64,000 nucleotides of DNA from JAWKNZ01 sp041391425 (GTDB lineage Bacteria > Bdellovibrionota_B > Oligoflexia > Oligoflexales > JAWKNZ01): positions 1 to 64,000 of the forward strand of contig JAWKNZ010000002.1 of the NCBI GenBank assembly GCA_041391425.1, read 5' to 3'. Position 1 is the first letter of the stretch; each line of letters begins with the position of its first letter. The position numbers and the translations under genes were made by a program. Of this stretch, positions 1-8,643 are shown one piece after another. The notes below the pieces were generated by a model. It worked only from the letters and a program-made list of their open reading frames with translations. It was not told the DNA's origin and did no database searches.

Positions 1-18
1 AGGTTTGTTAAAGTAAAA

Positions 19-747
19 ATGATCTATCAAGAATTCAAACCTAATTATGATCTAGCTCCTTTTTTAGAGTGCTTTTGGTATTGTGAGTGCTATATGGACA
101 ACTGGCATCACAAAGTGCTGCCAGATAATTGCATAGATATCTTATTTGATTTTTCAGATGGGTCATCCAAATTAAAATCATTTGTTACTGGAATGATGAC
201 AAAACCTATCATATCAACAAGGACAAAAATACTAGCTCTGAGATTTAAACCCGGAATGGCGTATTCATTTTTTAAAATGCCCTTGTCCGAAATAATCGAT
301 CAATCAGTAGATTTAAAAGACCTATTACCACAACAAGATTACATTAATTTTATAAGAGTTTTTGATAATGAATTTTCACCCTCTCATTTGATCGTAATAG
401 AAAATGCCATTAGCTCCATGTTAAAAAACATTTCAAATACGGATTCACGGATCGTAGCCGCTATTAGTAATTCTCATCTTAATGTTGAGGAATTAAGTGC
501 CTCTCTGGGGGTTTCTCGTCAGCACTTGAGAAGACTATTTAACCAATATGTAGGCCTGTCCCCAAAACAATATTTCAGAGTCCAAAGGGTTAACAATTTG
601 ATTAGGCAAGTTTCTAAAAATGCAAGTTTGCCTGGAGGCTGGGCCTGGATCGCACAAGAGTGTGGATTTACTGATCAATCTCATCTTATAAAGGATTTCA
701 AGAGCATTTCTGGGGAAACACCAATTCAGTATTTTATGGGCACTTAA
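19..747 (+). CDS. AraC-family transcriptional regulator
   Basis: This is a 242-residue DNA-binding regulator. The C-terminal third carries the two helix-turn-helix motifs of the AraC/XylS family. The first is around residues 155-180 (LNVEELSASLGVSRQHLRRLF). The second is around 205-235 (IAQECGFTDQSHLIKDFKSI), and it ends in the typical SGETPIQY motif. The N-terminal half (HKVLPDNCIDILFDF, ALRFKPGMAYSFF) resembles the DUF6597 ligand-sensing domain common in short AraC proteins. The start is the ATG at 19, and no strong Shine-Dalgarno site is visible. It lies 71 nt upstream of the toroid-protein gene on the same strand and may regulate that cluster, which is inference. Confidence 0.9.
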   Translation: MIYQEFKPNYDLAPFLECFWYCECYMDNWHHKVLPDNCIDILFDFSDGSSKLKSFVTGMMTKPIISTRTKILALRFKPGMAYSFFKMPLSEIIDQSVDLKDLLPQQDYINFIRVFDNEFSPSHLIVIENAISSMLKNISNTDSRIVAAISNSHLNVEELSASLGVSRQHLRRLFNQYVGLSPKQYFRVQRVNNLIRQVSKNASLPGGWAWIAQECGFTDQSHLIKDFKSISGETPIQYFMGT

Positions 748-818
748 GCTAAATGTTCCATTTTTACAATACGACCTACAGAAAATGAATTAAGAGTTTT
801 CCCTATGGAGGAAAAGCA

Positions 819-1751
819 ATGAATAAACTTACAAAAGAAAATTTTAATAAGGCTAAAGATTACATTTTTACTGAGGGGCGTGCTCTTGAGCGTGAAATGT
901 TTAAATTCCATTTTGAAAAGGGATCTTCTCGGTCAGTTTTGAATGAATTGGCTAGATATCAAAACTGTGATGGTGGGTTTGGGAATGCTTTAGAGCCTGA
1001 TTTGAGAACTCCATTATCTTCAGCTTTAGCAACCTCTATTGCCCTCAGAGAAATGGTTAAAATTGGAATTAGCGATCAAAATGATATTTTGAAAAATACA
1101 GTATCTTACTTATTAATTAGCCTGGATCAAGACAAATGGAGATGGATTATCGCTCCTATAGGAAGAGAAAATAGTCCTCATGCCCCCTGGTGGGGAGCAG
1201 AAGATGTCGTTGGAGCCTTTCGAGGGTGTATTGCTAATCCCACTGCTGAAATAACGGGTTACCTCTTAAACTATAAAGACCTAATTCCCAAAGGAATTAT
1301 AGAGTCTTTATTAGGAAGATTAGAGTCCTATTTGGATGAGGCTACATCTTCTACAAGTAATTTTGAAATGCATGATCTAATGTGCTATCTCGCATTGTAT
1401 CACTCCAAAGGCTTGAAAGATTCAACCAGTGAGAAGTTCAAACCAATATTAGTGTCACAGGCAAAACGAATTGTAGATACTGAAAAAGAAAAGTGGATTG
1501 AATATGGTGCTAGACCTCTTTGGTTTTGCGATAGTCCAAATTCAATGCTTTATCCTCATTTTGAAAAGAGTATACAAATAAATTTGGATTTTGAAATTGA
1601 ATCACAAAATGAAAATGGTTCATGGAGTCCCTTTTGGAGTTGGGAGGATTATAATTCTAAGGATTGGCCAATAGCTCAAAAGGATTGGTCCTCACATTTA
1701 ACCTTAAGAAATTTATTTTTATTCAAAAACTATGGTCGATTAGAGGAATAA
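819..1751 (+). CDS. Terpene-cyclase-like alpha/alpha toroid protein (prenyltransferase-like)
   Basis: This 310-residue protein belongs to the squalene-cyclase/prenyltransferase-like alpha/alpha toroid superfamily, shown by the QW-like repeat YQNCDGGFGNALEPDLR near residues 47-63. No DXDD cyclase motif is visible, so enzymatic activity is unproven. The soluble sequence lacks a signal peptide. The start at 819 follows a strong AGGAGG-like site. A clearly homologous paralogue lies at 34473-35411 (minus), sharing blocks such as RTPLSSALATSIALREMV and SPHAPWWGA. The next gene follows after 5 nt, so the two are probably co-transcribed. Function is not known. Confidence 0.75.
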   Translation: MNKLTKENFNKAKDYIFTEGRALEREMFKFHFEKGSSRSVLNELARYQNCDGGFGNALEPDLRTPLSSALATSIALREMVKIGISDQNDILKNTVSYLLISLDQDKWRWIIAPIGRENSPHAPWWGAEDVVGAFRGCIANPTAEITGYLLNYKDLIPKGIIESLLGRLESYLDEATSSTSNFEMHDLMCYLALYHSKGLKDSTSEKFKPILVSQAKRIVDTEKEKWIEYGARPLWFCDSPNSMLYPHFEKSIQINLDFEIESQNENGSWSPFWSWEDYNSKDWPIAQKDWSSHLTLRNLFLFKNYGRLEE

Positions 1752-1756
1752 AACCA

Positions 1757-2035
1757 ATGATACTGTCAAAAAGTATTGATAAAAGACGTTTAATCGATCT
1801 TATTTCTGTTGGTAAAGCCACAATTAAGGACCTTGAGCTTTTAGGCATAACCAAAGTTCATCAATTGAAAAGTAAAGACCCTCAAAAATTGTATGATGAA
1901 CTTTGTGAAATTACTGGCTCTCAACATGACATATGCTGTTTGGACGTCTTTAAAGCTGCTGTTGAACAAGCCAAGGACCCTGACTTATCTAGGGACAAAT
2001 GCAATTGGTGGTATTGGTCTAAGCAGAGAAAATAA
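1757..2035 (+). CDS. Cdd1-family helix-hairpin-helix protein
   Basis: This 92-residue protein matches the pathogenicity-locus Cdd1 family. It has an N-terminal helix-hairpin-helix-like segment (VGKATIKDLELLGITKVHQL), then DPQKLYDELCEITG, then CCLDVFKAAVEQA, and the terminal tryptophan motif CNWWYW. The HhH suggests nucleic-acid binding, but no reaction has been established for the family. The ATG at 1757 is chosen because AGAGGA lies 9 nt upstream. An open frame continues upstream inside the toroid gene and would be spurious. It sits 5 nt downstream of the toroid gene in a probable operon. Confidence 0.75.
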   Translation: MILSKSIDKRRLIDLISVGKATIKDLELLGITKVHQLKSKDPQKLYDELCEITGSQHDICCLDVFKAAVEQAKDPDLSRDKCNWWYWSKQRK

Positions 2036-2078
2036 ATCTTTGAGCTTAGAAGATTGAGAAAACCTTGATGGAGGAAGT

Positions 2079-2474
2079 ATGGAAGAATCAAAAACTTATA
2101 AATTATCGTGCCACTGTGGGTCTGTCGAGCTTGAGTTAAATCTTCCAAATGGTTTTGAGGACTTAAGAAGGTGTAGCTGCTCTATGTGCCGAAGGCGAGG
2201 AGCCATAGTTGCATCCGTGTTATTAGAAAATTTAAAAGTAATTAAAGGGAAAGACTGTTTGACTCTTTACCAGTTCAATACAATGACTGCAAAGCATTAC
2301 TTTTGCTCAAAATGTGGTATTTACACTCACCATAAGAGGCGCTCGAATCCTCACCAGTATGCCTTCAATATGGGGTGCATAGAAGGCATTAATCCTTTTG
2401 AACTTGGAGAAATTCCACTTAAAGATGGTGTGAATCACCCATCTGATACTAAAAATAATGAATCGGAAGGATAG
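2079..2474 (+). CDS. GFA/CENP-V-type zinc-binding protein
   Basis: This 131-residue member of the glutathione-dependent formaldehyde-activating enzyme (GFA/CENP-V) fold has the expected zinc ligands in order. These are CHCGSV near residue 11, CSCSMCRRRGA near 33-43 and CSKCGIYTHH near 77-86. The family coordinates zinc through these cysteines, and substrates are mostly unknown despite the name. The start at 2079 follows GATGGAGGAAGT, a strong ribosome site. It is the last gene of the cluster that begins with the AraC gene. Length is normal for the family. Confidence 0.85.
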   Translation: MEESKTYKLSCHCGSVELELNLPNGFEDLRRCSCSMCRRRGAIVASVLLENLKVIKGKDCLTLYQFNTMTAKHYFCSKCGIYTHHKRRSNPHQYAFNMGCIEGINPFELGEIPLKDGVNHPSDTKNNESEG

Positions 2475-3056
2475 TATGAATACCGGTGATGTCCTTGATT
2501 CATTTTCTAGCTCCACATTATTGTATGAAGATAAAAGGGATTTAGTGGGTTCGAGAAAATAAACTAAATCTGAGACCTAGATACAAAAACAAATGTGTTA
2601 ACGGGAGTCTTTAGCAAAAAGAAACTTCTGAATTTTAAAATGGTCTAACCCTTTATAAACCATTCATATTTTTGATTATAACGCCAATATGGTGAAATCT
2701 TATAAAGTAAAGTGATTTTAATAGAAGATAATTGTCTGATCTTGATTTTTTATTAAAATTTGTTTTTGTAAAACAATAGATTAATTGTAAAATAGTAACG
2801 TAGCTAGGTGATTTAACCTGAGTTAAAATCTCAGAGTTTCCACCACTAGTGAACTGCATTATCGTAGAGTAACCCTTCAGCACGATAATTCAGTAATTTT
2901 AATAACATAGGCTGAAGGGGATTTTTGAGTTCGGACAGCTCACATCACTTAAAATCACCCAAAATCACGGGTAAAGTTAGAAGTTGTGGTTAGAGCCTGT
3001 GGTTAGCTCGATTTTGTGGTTAGATTTTGGGGTGAATAAAAAGTGACAGGGGCATA
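2475..3056. other. Non-coding stretch with short direct repeats
   Basis: No convincing gene is seen in these 582 nt. The last 110 nt hold repeated words ahead of the 3057 gene: AAAATCAC twice at 2951 and 2961, and TGTGGTTAG three times at 2985, 2998 and 3015. The repeats may be binding sites for a regulator of the downstream genes, which is inference. The rest is AT-rich without long dyads. Confidence 0.5.
2985..3023 (+). repeat. Three direct copies of TGTGGTTAG
   Basis: The nonamer TGTGGTTAG occurs at 2985-2993, 2998-3006 and 3015-3023, which is 34-72 nt ahead of the GTG start of the HEPN-like gene. The start-to-start spacing is 13 and 17 nt. It could be a cluster of operator half-sites. 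No regulator is identified. Confidence 0.6.
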
Positions 3057-3860
3057 GTGAATTATCCAAATTTAGATACGGCTAAATTAACCAATATTGA
3101 AACCCTGTACTACATTAAATGTTTGGATAATTTGCCATTTCCTCCCGATAGTTTGGTTCAGTGGGAGTGTAATCTAAAGAGCCACCAATGGACTGCAAGT
3201 GCAATTGAAGTTCAAATTGATCAAGGCTGCTTCCAGTGTGACCCTAAGGATATAAAAGTCAGAGGAAATGGAACTTTCTCACAAAACATGTCTGTGACGC
3301 TCTCCAAAGTTGTCAATGATTTCGAAGCTGGCGCTTTTCAAATGCACCAATATTCTTGGGACTCCGGTATACATATTATTTTGGCCAGCTTCTTTTTTAA
3401 TGCTGTCCGAACTGAATTTGTTCTAAAAGAATTAAGTAAAAACACGTTGGGATTGAGATTGTCGAGCCCAAAGAAATTTTGTTTTTGGGGTGGAAAGCCA
3501 TACAGTACTGTGGAGTTGGTTGAAAGAATGTACAAGCTGGCCAGCTCCAATATTCCACAATTCACGATAGCCGGGATGGCACATCAGAGTGCTGAATCAA
3601 AGTATAAAGATCTAAAGAAATCCTTAGTCGACTATGTAGTAGCGAGAAACAAAATCGCCCACGGATATTCTAAATATCCAACCACCAAGAAAGGCCGGTA
3701 CAACCTATCTATAGGTAACTTGTTGAAGGAAATTTGCCGGAACGGGCTAAGTGATGTTTATAAAAAGAGTAGTAGTTTTATCGATGTTTCTGAGACGCTT
3801 CTGGATACTTCTCCTGAGGGTATTAAAATGGGCAATAGAGTCCTCCATAGCTTGTTTTAA
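3057..3860 (+). CDS. HEPN-like protein of unknown function
   Basis: This 267-residue soluble protein is not recognised as a named family. Its C-terminal part carries VARNKIAHGYSKY (around residue 195), which fits the R-x4-H signature of HEPN RNases and of MAE_28990/RiboL-PSP-type HEPN proteins. HEPN domains often act as toxin or antiphage RNases, but the match here is only the motif plus its helical setting. The GTG at 3057 has an AGGGG-like site upstream. The stop codon overlaps the ribosome site (TAAAGGAG) of the next gene 19 nt downstream, so the two are probably translated from one message. Confidence 0.55.
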   Translation: MNYPNLDTAKLTNIETLYYIKCLDNLPFPPDSLVQWECNLKSHQWTASAIEVQIDQGCFQCDPKDIKVRGNGTFSQNMSVTLSKVVNDFEAGAFQMHQYSWDSGIHIILASFFFNAVRTEFVLKELSKNTLGLRLSSPKKFCFWGGKPYSTVELVERMYKLASSNIPQFTIAGMAHQSAESKYKDLKKSLVDYVVARNKIAHGYSKYPTTKKGRYNLSIGNLLKEICRNGLSDVYKKSSSFIDVSETLLDTSPEGIKMGNRVLHSLF

Positions 3861-3879
3861 AGGAGTTAGTTGCCGGCTT

Positions 3880-6063
3880 ATGAGTAAAAGCGATTCCGAG
3901 TTGCCACCATCATTCGAAGAACTGAGTAATGACATAAATGGCTTTAACGCCATTGCTTCCATTTATCCATACTATGCATTCGTTATTGATGGGGCCACTG
4001 AAGGTGATGTAGGAACTAATCCAGCTAAATTGGAACTCGCTATATTCCATTTGCTGAAGGAGCCTCTTGCCGACTCTCAAAAATTTGCAGATCCGTGGCA
4101 AGTTCAGCAAATTATGTCCGCCATTGACCATGATTTCTATAGCAGATTTAATCCGGCAAAAGACTTTGACCCTCAATCTCCACCAACACCTCTTGATCAC
4201 ATTGCTAAAAAAGCTCAAATGGATTTTGAGTTTATTAGGGGAAGCGCATACCCGTTTCAGACCGAAACCAAGATCAGAGAAACCATGGGAAAATTTGATG
4301 CTTATTACACGAGCAAATTGGGAATTTCTGCGACCAAAGCCGTCGATATTGTAAATGCAGTTGTTGAAGTTTCTCAAGAGAAAGCAAATATTTTTTTGAA
4401 AAATGCAAGGTCTGAAGCAGACAAGTTTGTGGAAGAATGGAGAAACAAGCCTGTCGACTATCTAGCAGACAAAGATGCTGCGAGCGGGTTTGGAATGAGC
4501 CTAGCGTTTGCGATGCTTGGACCAGAAGAGCTTCCTGTTCAATTTTCCGATATTCAAGATAGAGTCGATATAAAGGAGGAAGAGTGGAAGTCTTTTATTG
4601 CGATGTTTGGTATTGGTGCAAGTTACAATAAGGTTCCTCAGAACTTTCATGAAGTTAGAAAATATCCAGTTGTAGTCTTCCCATCAGATGGGATTTTGTT
4701 ATGGGACATGTCTAATGCCCTTGACCAGATTTTTGACAGATTTGAGTCTGAAGTAAAACAAGACCAGAGAATTTGGGAAAAGTATCAGAAGCACAGGGGC
4801 GAATGCCTTGAAGATCAAATATTTCGGAAATTATCTGAAGTGTTTCCAACTGACGCTATTTATAGAACAGTCGACTACCCAGACCCAAACCAACCAAATG
4901 GGAGTGCTGAAGTAGACATTGTAGTCTATTGGGAGCCTTTCATCCTATTTTTCGAGGCAAAAGCTGGTTCGCTCCACTTCAAGTCTCAAATAGGAGATGT
5001 GAAAAGATTAAGAAATGATTTAAAAAAGAATTTAGAAGTAGCCTTTGACCAGGCAAAAAGGACTTCTGAATATTATGAATCTACAGACAAACCAACTTTT
5101 ATTGAGCGAGCAACCAGACGACAAGTTCCCATTCAAAAACCAAAAATTGTAAAGTCTTTCCTTTGTACCGTAACCCTTGAGAGGTTTGGGCAGATGGCAA
5201 GTAAACTTGCGGCACTTGCACCGTTGGGATTATTTACTGAAAGTGAATATCCTTGGGCAGTTGTAATGTCTGATTTAGAAATTATCGCTGAGTTTGTAGA
5301 AAACCCAGATGTTCTACTACACTACATAGAGCGGAGACTTGAAGTTCAGAAGCACGACATACATTTTGAAGCTGATGAATTAGATTTTCTAGGTGCTTAC
5401 CTAAAAAATAGACTTTCCCTGAAACAATTTTTAGAAAATCCAGAAGAAACTCCCAGCTTTGTATTGCTGAGCGGATTTAGTAGTGACATCGATGAGTATT
5501 ATGGCGCCTTTGGCAGTGAGAAGGGGGAGCCACTTAGAATAGACCTTCCTGATGAAATAAAGAAGATTTTGGCAGAATTGAGAGATCGAAAAGATGACAC
5601 CTCAGCAAGGCACCTGGCTTTCTTACTATTAGACCTGCCCTACGATCACTTACGTGCGATAGCTGATAGTTTCCGCGAGATGTGGCAGCAAGAACCAAAG
5701 CCAGGTCAGTTTCGAAGATGTACAGTAAACTATGAAGATGTCGCTATTTCTATTATGTCCGCAAGAAATTTGCCAAAAAAATTGATTTATGACAGAACAG
5801 TGTTTCGGGCACTTGCCGAAAAATATAGATTCAAAACGTCGAAAGGAATTTGTTTCGGCATTAACTTATCAGATCCCTCAAAATATTTTTTTTCCATGCA
5901 TTATGCGGAGGGCGCATGGGAATTTGACCCTAAAATGGAAAGAGCTCTTGAAAATGAACCGCCTACTTCATATGACCGCAAGACTCTGCCCGGAAGAAAC
6001 GACCCCTGCTTTTGTGGGAGTGGGAAAAAGTTCAAGAAATGCTGCAAAGACAAGATAACATAA
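3880..6063 (+). CDS. Large PD-(D/E)XK-like protein with C-terminal SEC-C zinc motif
   Basis: This 727-residue protein is of unknown function. A nuclease-like core is visible near residues 345-362: AEVDIVVYWEPFILFFEAKA has the D...E-x-K spacing of the PD-(D/E)XK/NERD fold. The last 25 residues, GRNDPCFCGSGKKFKKCC, are a classic SEC-C zinc-binding motif. The middle is mostly helical and charged. The ATG at 3880 is preferred because AGGAG lies at 3861-3865 just after the upstream stop. A longer frame from 3751 would overlap the HEPN-like gene. The pairing of a HEPN-like gene with a putative nuclease suggests a defence or toxin function, which is inference. Confidence 0.6.
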   Translation: MSKSDSELPPSFEELSNDINGFNAIASIYPYYAFVIDGATEGDVGTNPAKLELAIFHLLKEPLADSQKFADPWQVQQIMSAIDHDFYSRFNPAKDFDPQSPPTPLDHIAKKAQMDFEFIRGSAYPFQTETKIRETMGKFDAYYTSKLGISATKAVDIVNAVVEVSQEKANIFLKNARSEADKFVEEWRNKPVDYLADKDAASGFGMSLAFAMLGPEELPVQFSDIQDRVDIKEEEWKSFIAMFGIGASYNKVPQNFHEVRKYPVVVFPSDGILLWDMSNALDQIFDRFESEVKQDQRIWEKYQKHRGECLEDQIFRKLSEVFPTDAIYRTVDYPDPNQPNGSAEVDIVVYWEPFILFFEAKAGSLHFKSQIGDVKRLRNDLKKNLEVAFDQAKRTSEYYESTDKPTFIERATRRQVPIQKPKIVKSFLCTVTLERFGQMASKLAALAPLGLFTESEYPWAVVMSDLEIIAEFVENPDVLLHYIERRLEVQKHDIHFEADELDFLGAYLKNRLSLKQFLENPEETPSFVLLSGFSSDIDEYYGAFGSEKGEPLRIDLPDEIKKILAELRDRKDDTSARHLAFLLLDLPYDHLRAIADSFREMWQQEPKPGQFRRCTVNYEDVAISIMSARNLPKKLIYDRTVFRALAEKYRFKTSKGICFGINLSDPSKYFFSMHYAEGAWEFDPKMERALENEPPTSYDRKTLPGRNDPCFCGSGKKFKKCCKDKIT

Positions 6064-6195
6064 TTCACCGGTGACTTATGAAAAGTAAAAGGAAGAATTT
6101 GATTGACCTGAGGTAAAATTGGAGAGGCTATTGCTATTGAGTAATGAAAACAGTAGTTGTGACATATGTAAAATTTATGTCTGCATGGAGGAAGT

Positions 6196-6957
6196 TTGAA
6201 GAAGAGATCTAGGGTGCTTTCAGATTATAAAAAAGTCGGAAAGAAGTTCATACCGCCCTTCATACACATGTTAGGTCCGATGAAAAATGTCAGTTATCAC
6301 CGTAGTGGCATTCCAGAAATAATTTGGATGGGTCTTCTTAATGAGCGATTTGGAATTGCGAGAGGCGCTGAGATTGCCGCTAAATTTGCCGAAAATGCAA
6401 AAGAGCTGGATGCGGAGAATAGATGGGCAGCGCCAATGACCGCAATCCATGATGCGTTTGTAAATCAAAGTAAGGAACTTATTTCAGGACTCGATAAGAA
6501 GGGGATATTGCAGGACTTGAGAGATGGACTTCATGATTTTACAGTTTGTTACCCTGAGAATCCTTTGAAGATAATTTTTGAAACTCAGCCAAGCACACTT
6601 AAAGATGAAAGGTATCTTTCTCAATACAAGGAAGTCTTCTCAAGTTTCTTCGAGAAAAGAGGGCGACCGGCAATAATGATGCAGGCAAATGCAATCTACA
6701 TGGCGTTTATCCAAGACAAACTAAAGGTTAACAAAGGGTTGGCATTAGCCGACTTTCCAGAGATAGAAAAATACCCAAATACAGAAAAATCCAAGCAAGT
6801 GGGAGCCTCTATTTGTGCGGCATTGAATATGATGTTTGCTCATCAGGTAGGCACGACTCATGAAGGTTGGAAAAGTTATTTTTGGAATCAAGGATTTATT
6901 TTGGAACCTCTTCAGATTCAGAAAGTATGGGAGGACTATGAAGAAAACTTTCAGTGA
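6196..6957 (+). CDS. Conserved-looking protein, first gene of a two-gene cassette
   Basis: This 253-residue protein has no family I can name with confidence. It is soluble and largely helical, with a tryptophan-rich start (SGIPEIIWMGLLNERFG near residue 37) that looks like a conserved motif. It starts with TTG at 6196, just after GGAGGAAG. Its last 20 nt overlap the start of the DUF5677-like gene, so the two are translationally coupled and probably form one functional unit. It lies directly downstream of the SEC-C/nuclease gene, within the accessory block. Confidence 0.6.
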   Translation: MKKRSRVLSDYKKVGKKFIPPFIHMLGPMKNVSYHRSGIPEIIWMGLLNERFGIARGAEIAAKFAENAKELDAENRWAAPMTAIHDAFVNQSKELISGLDKKGILQDLRDGLHDFTVCYPENPLKIIFETQPSTLKDERYLSQYKEVFSSFFEKRGRPAIMMQANAIYMAFIQDKLKVNKGLALADFPEIEKYPNTEKSKQVGASICAALNMMFAHQVGTTHEGWKSYFWNQGFILEPLQIQKVWEDYEENFQ

Positions 6958-7765
6958 AGAGCTCATGGAGATTATACAGGAATATCAGGTCAATCTAAGA
7001 GATGAACTGGAAAGCCGATTTGGAGTTTGGCCAATTGATGTAAATAATCAGCGTGTTCACGAAGTGATTGGTGCTCTACTAGCTAGGCAAGTAACACTTG
7101 CAGATCAATTAGCGAATTCACCATCGATTTGGAATAATCATGCAGCTCCTCTGTTTCATAGAGCTATTGCAGATGTTTATATTTCGCTAGCTTGGATAAG
7201 TAAATCGCCGGAGGAAAGAAGTCAAAAATTTATAGAATATGGACTTGGCCAGGTTTTGTTACAAACTGAACATCGAAAAGCACAAATGAAAAAAGATGGC
7301 ATTGATAGTGAGAACGACCCAATCATAGAGGCAAATTTGCATTGGGTTGATACTTTTAAGTTTAGAGATTTAGTTGAGGTTAATGTAGGTGCATGGTCGG
7401 GATTGAATACCAGAGAAATGGCGGAACAAGCTGAGTGCATTGATTTTTATAATTATGTTTACACACCTTTTAGTGGATGTGTTCATAGCACTTGGCATCA
7501 GGTTTCAAGATTAAATACAATAATAGACCCAAATCCACTTCATAACTATTTGATGCTACCCTATGTTAGAGATTTAGCGCCAGACATTGATGATTTTTTA
7601 TTGGCGGCAAAGTATGTAAAAAAATCTTTTCGCCTTTTCACTGACACGTTTTTATCAAATGTGGATCTACCCTGTTCTTATGACAGAGTTTACCAGGAGA
7701 TTAGTGATTTAGGCTTAAAGTGGGAAGAACAGGCAGAGTCAATGTCAGAAGCAACCGAGGAGTAG
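6938..7765 (+). CDS. DUF5677-like protein
   Basis: This 275-residue helical protein resembles the DUF5677 family. It has FHRAIADVYISLAWISKSPEERSQKFIEYG in the first half (quoted in two parts: FHRAIADVYISLAW and SPEERSQKFIEYG). The second half has YNYVYTPFSGCVHSTWHQVS, the family's Y-x-x-x-S-x-x-x-H-x-T pattern. DUF5677 proteins are common in defence-rich accessory regions, and their biochemistry is unknown to me. The ATG at 6938 follows GGGAGGA. The start lies inside the upstream gene and overlaps it by 20 nt. It is the last gene of the plus-strand accessory block. Confidence 0.65.
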   Translation: MKKTFSEELMEIIQEYQVNLRDELESRFGVWPIDVNNQRVHEVIGALLARQVTLADQLANSPSIWNNHAAPLFHRAIADVYISLAWISKSPEERSQKFIEYGLGQVLLQTEHRKAQMKKDGIDSENDPIIEANLHWVDTFKFRDLVEVNVGAWSGLNTREMAEQAECIDFYNYVYTPFSGCVHSTWHQVSRLNTIIDPNPLHNYLMLPYVRDLAPDIDDFLLAAKYVKKSFRLFTDTFLSNVDLPCSYDRVYQEISDLGLKWEEQAESMSEATEE

Positions 7766-7808
7766 GTAAAAGGGTACCCCAAAACACATAAACTGACCAA
7801 TAAAAGAA

Positions 7809-7856
7809 TATGCAAAACATGCACTCAAACATGCAAAAACATACAAATGCATGTTG
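7809..7856. repeat. Cluster of ACATGCA-type words
   Basis: Within 48 nt the words AAACATGCA, AAACATGCA and AATGCATGT appear, with a related ATGCAAAA. They lie between the stop of the DUF5677-like gene and the convergent Nudix gene. They may be a degenerate recombination or protein-binding site at the edge of the accessory block. Confidence 0.4.
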
Positions 7857-7967
7857 ATTTCAAAAAGTTGACCTTGAGACAGGTTGCACATTCACACCCT
7901 ACCCTTTAGGATGTATGGCACTTTTATCCATCATAGGAACTAGGTCGAACTTTATCACCTATTTATC

Positions 7968-8360
7968 TTAACTAAAAAACTCACCAATAATTTGAGTATG
8001 AAGTGGAAAGGCTAATTCGTCTCCCTTTTCTATAAGGGTCAGTACTTCAGTTTCGTCATTCGTAAATGCAAAGTCCAAGTCAAACTTAGATATTTCTGGA
8101 GCTATTCCAAAAATAAGAATGTGATTTGATTCTACTGCACTTTCCACAGAGAATAGATTTATCTCCATTGGTATGAGTTTAAACCCGGTCTCTTCAAATA
8201 GCTCACGTACGCATGCTTCTTGCCATGTCTCGCCTGAGTTTATATATCCACCAGGAAGAGCTATAAATCCTTTCTTAGGCTCGATACCTCTTTTTACTCC
8301 CAGAAGTTTACCTTCAATGGGTAACAGACATACAGAAACAGGTGTTGGGTTGTTATACAT
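7968..8360 (-). CDS. Nudix hydrolase
   Basis: This 130-residue Nudix pyrophosphohydrolase has the Nudix box nearly complete at residues 38-60 (GYINSGETWQEACVREL followed by FEETGF). It contains the REL-EE-G metal-binding core that coordinates magnesium for hydrolysis of nucleoside-diphosphate-linked substrates. The substrate cannot be told. It starts at ATG 8360 and is convergent with the accessory block. Similar sequences are annotated as NUDIX domain or ADP-ribose-pyrophosphatase-like proteins. Confidence 0.88.
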   Translation of the reverse strand: MYNNPTPVSVCLLPIEGKLLGVKRGIEPKKGFIALPGGYINSGETWQEACVRELFEETGFKLIPMEINLFSVESAVESNHILIFGIAPEISKFDLDFAFTNDETEVLTLIEKGDELAFPLHTQIIGEFFS

Positions 8361-8467
8361 AAAAATTTATTTCTTAATCAACAAGTTATGGTTACGTTCA
8401 ACATATATATTTTAAAAATGTAGCAGTGCTATTAAAAAGTCAATAACGACAGTATTAATATCATAAC

Positions 8468-8641
8468 TCAAAATGGCAATGCATCACCAGTCAGTTTATT
8501 CAAAAAAACCTCAGATGAAGATAATCCCTTATCAATTCTTTTAATTGCCGCAACCTCTAGTTGAAATAAAGCTTTTCTCCCAAGCTCAATAGAGCCATAA
8601 GAAATTACCAGTGCTAATATTAGTTTGACGATAGTATTCAT
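8468..8641 (-). CDS. Small membrane protein
   Basis: This 57-residue protein has one hydrophobic N-terminal segment (TIVKLILALVISYGSIEL), then a charged tail. The ATG at 8641 sits 7 nt after AAAGGAG. The in-frame ATG two codons upstream is too close to that site. The stop of the degraded recombinase-like gene lies at 8644, so the two could share a message. No family is recognised. Confidence 0.5.
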   Translation of the reverse strand: MNTIVKLILALVISYGSIELGRKALFQLEVAAIKRIDKGLSSSEVFLNKLTGDALPF

Positions 8642-8643
8642 AT

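Noticed and set aside
1664..1756. N-terminal extension of the Cdd1-like gene
   Set aside because: It lies in the toroid gene and does not resemble the family start.
3751..3879. N-terminal extension of the SEC-C protein gene
   Set aside because: It overlaps the end of the HEPN-like gene, and a good ribosome site supports the ATG at 3880.
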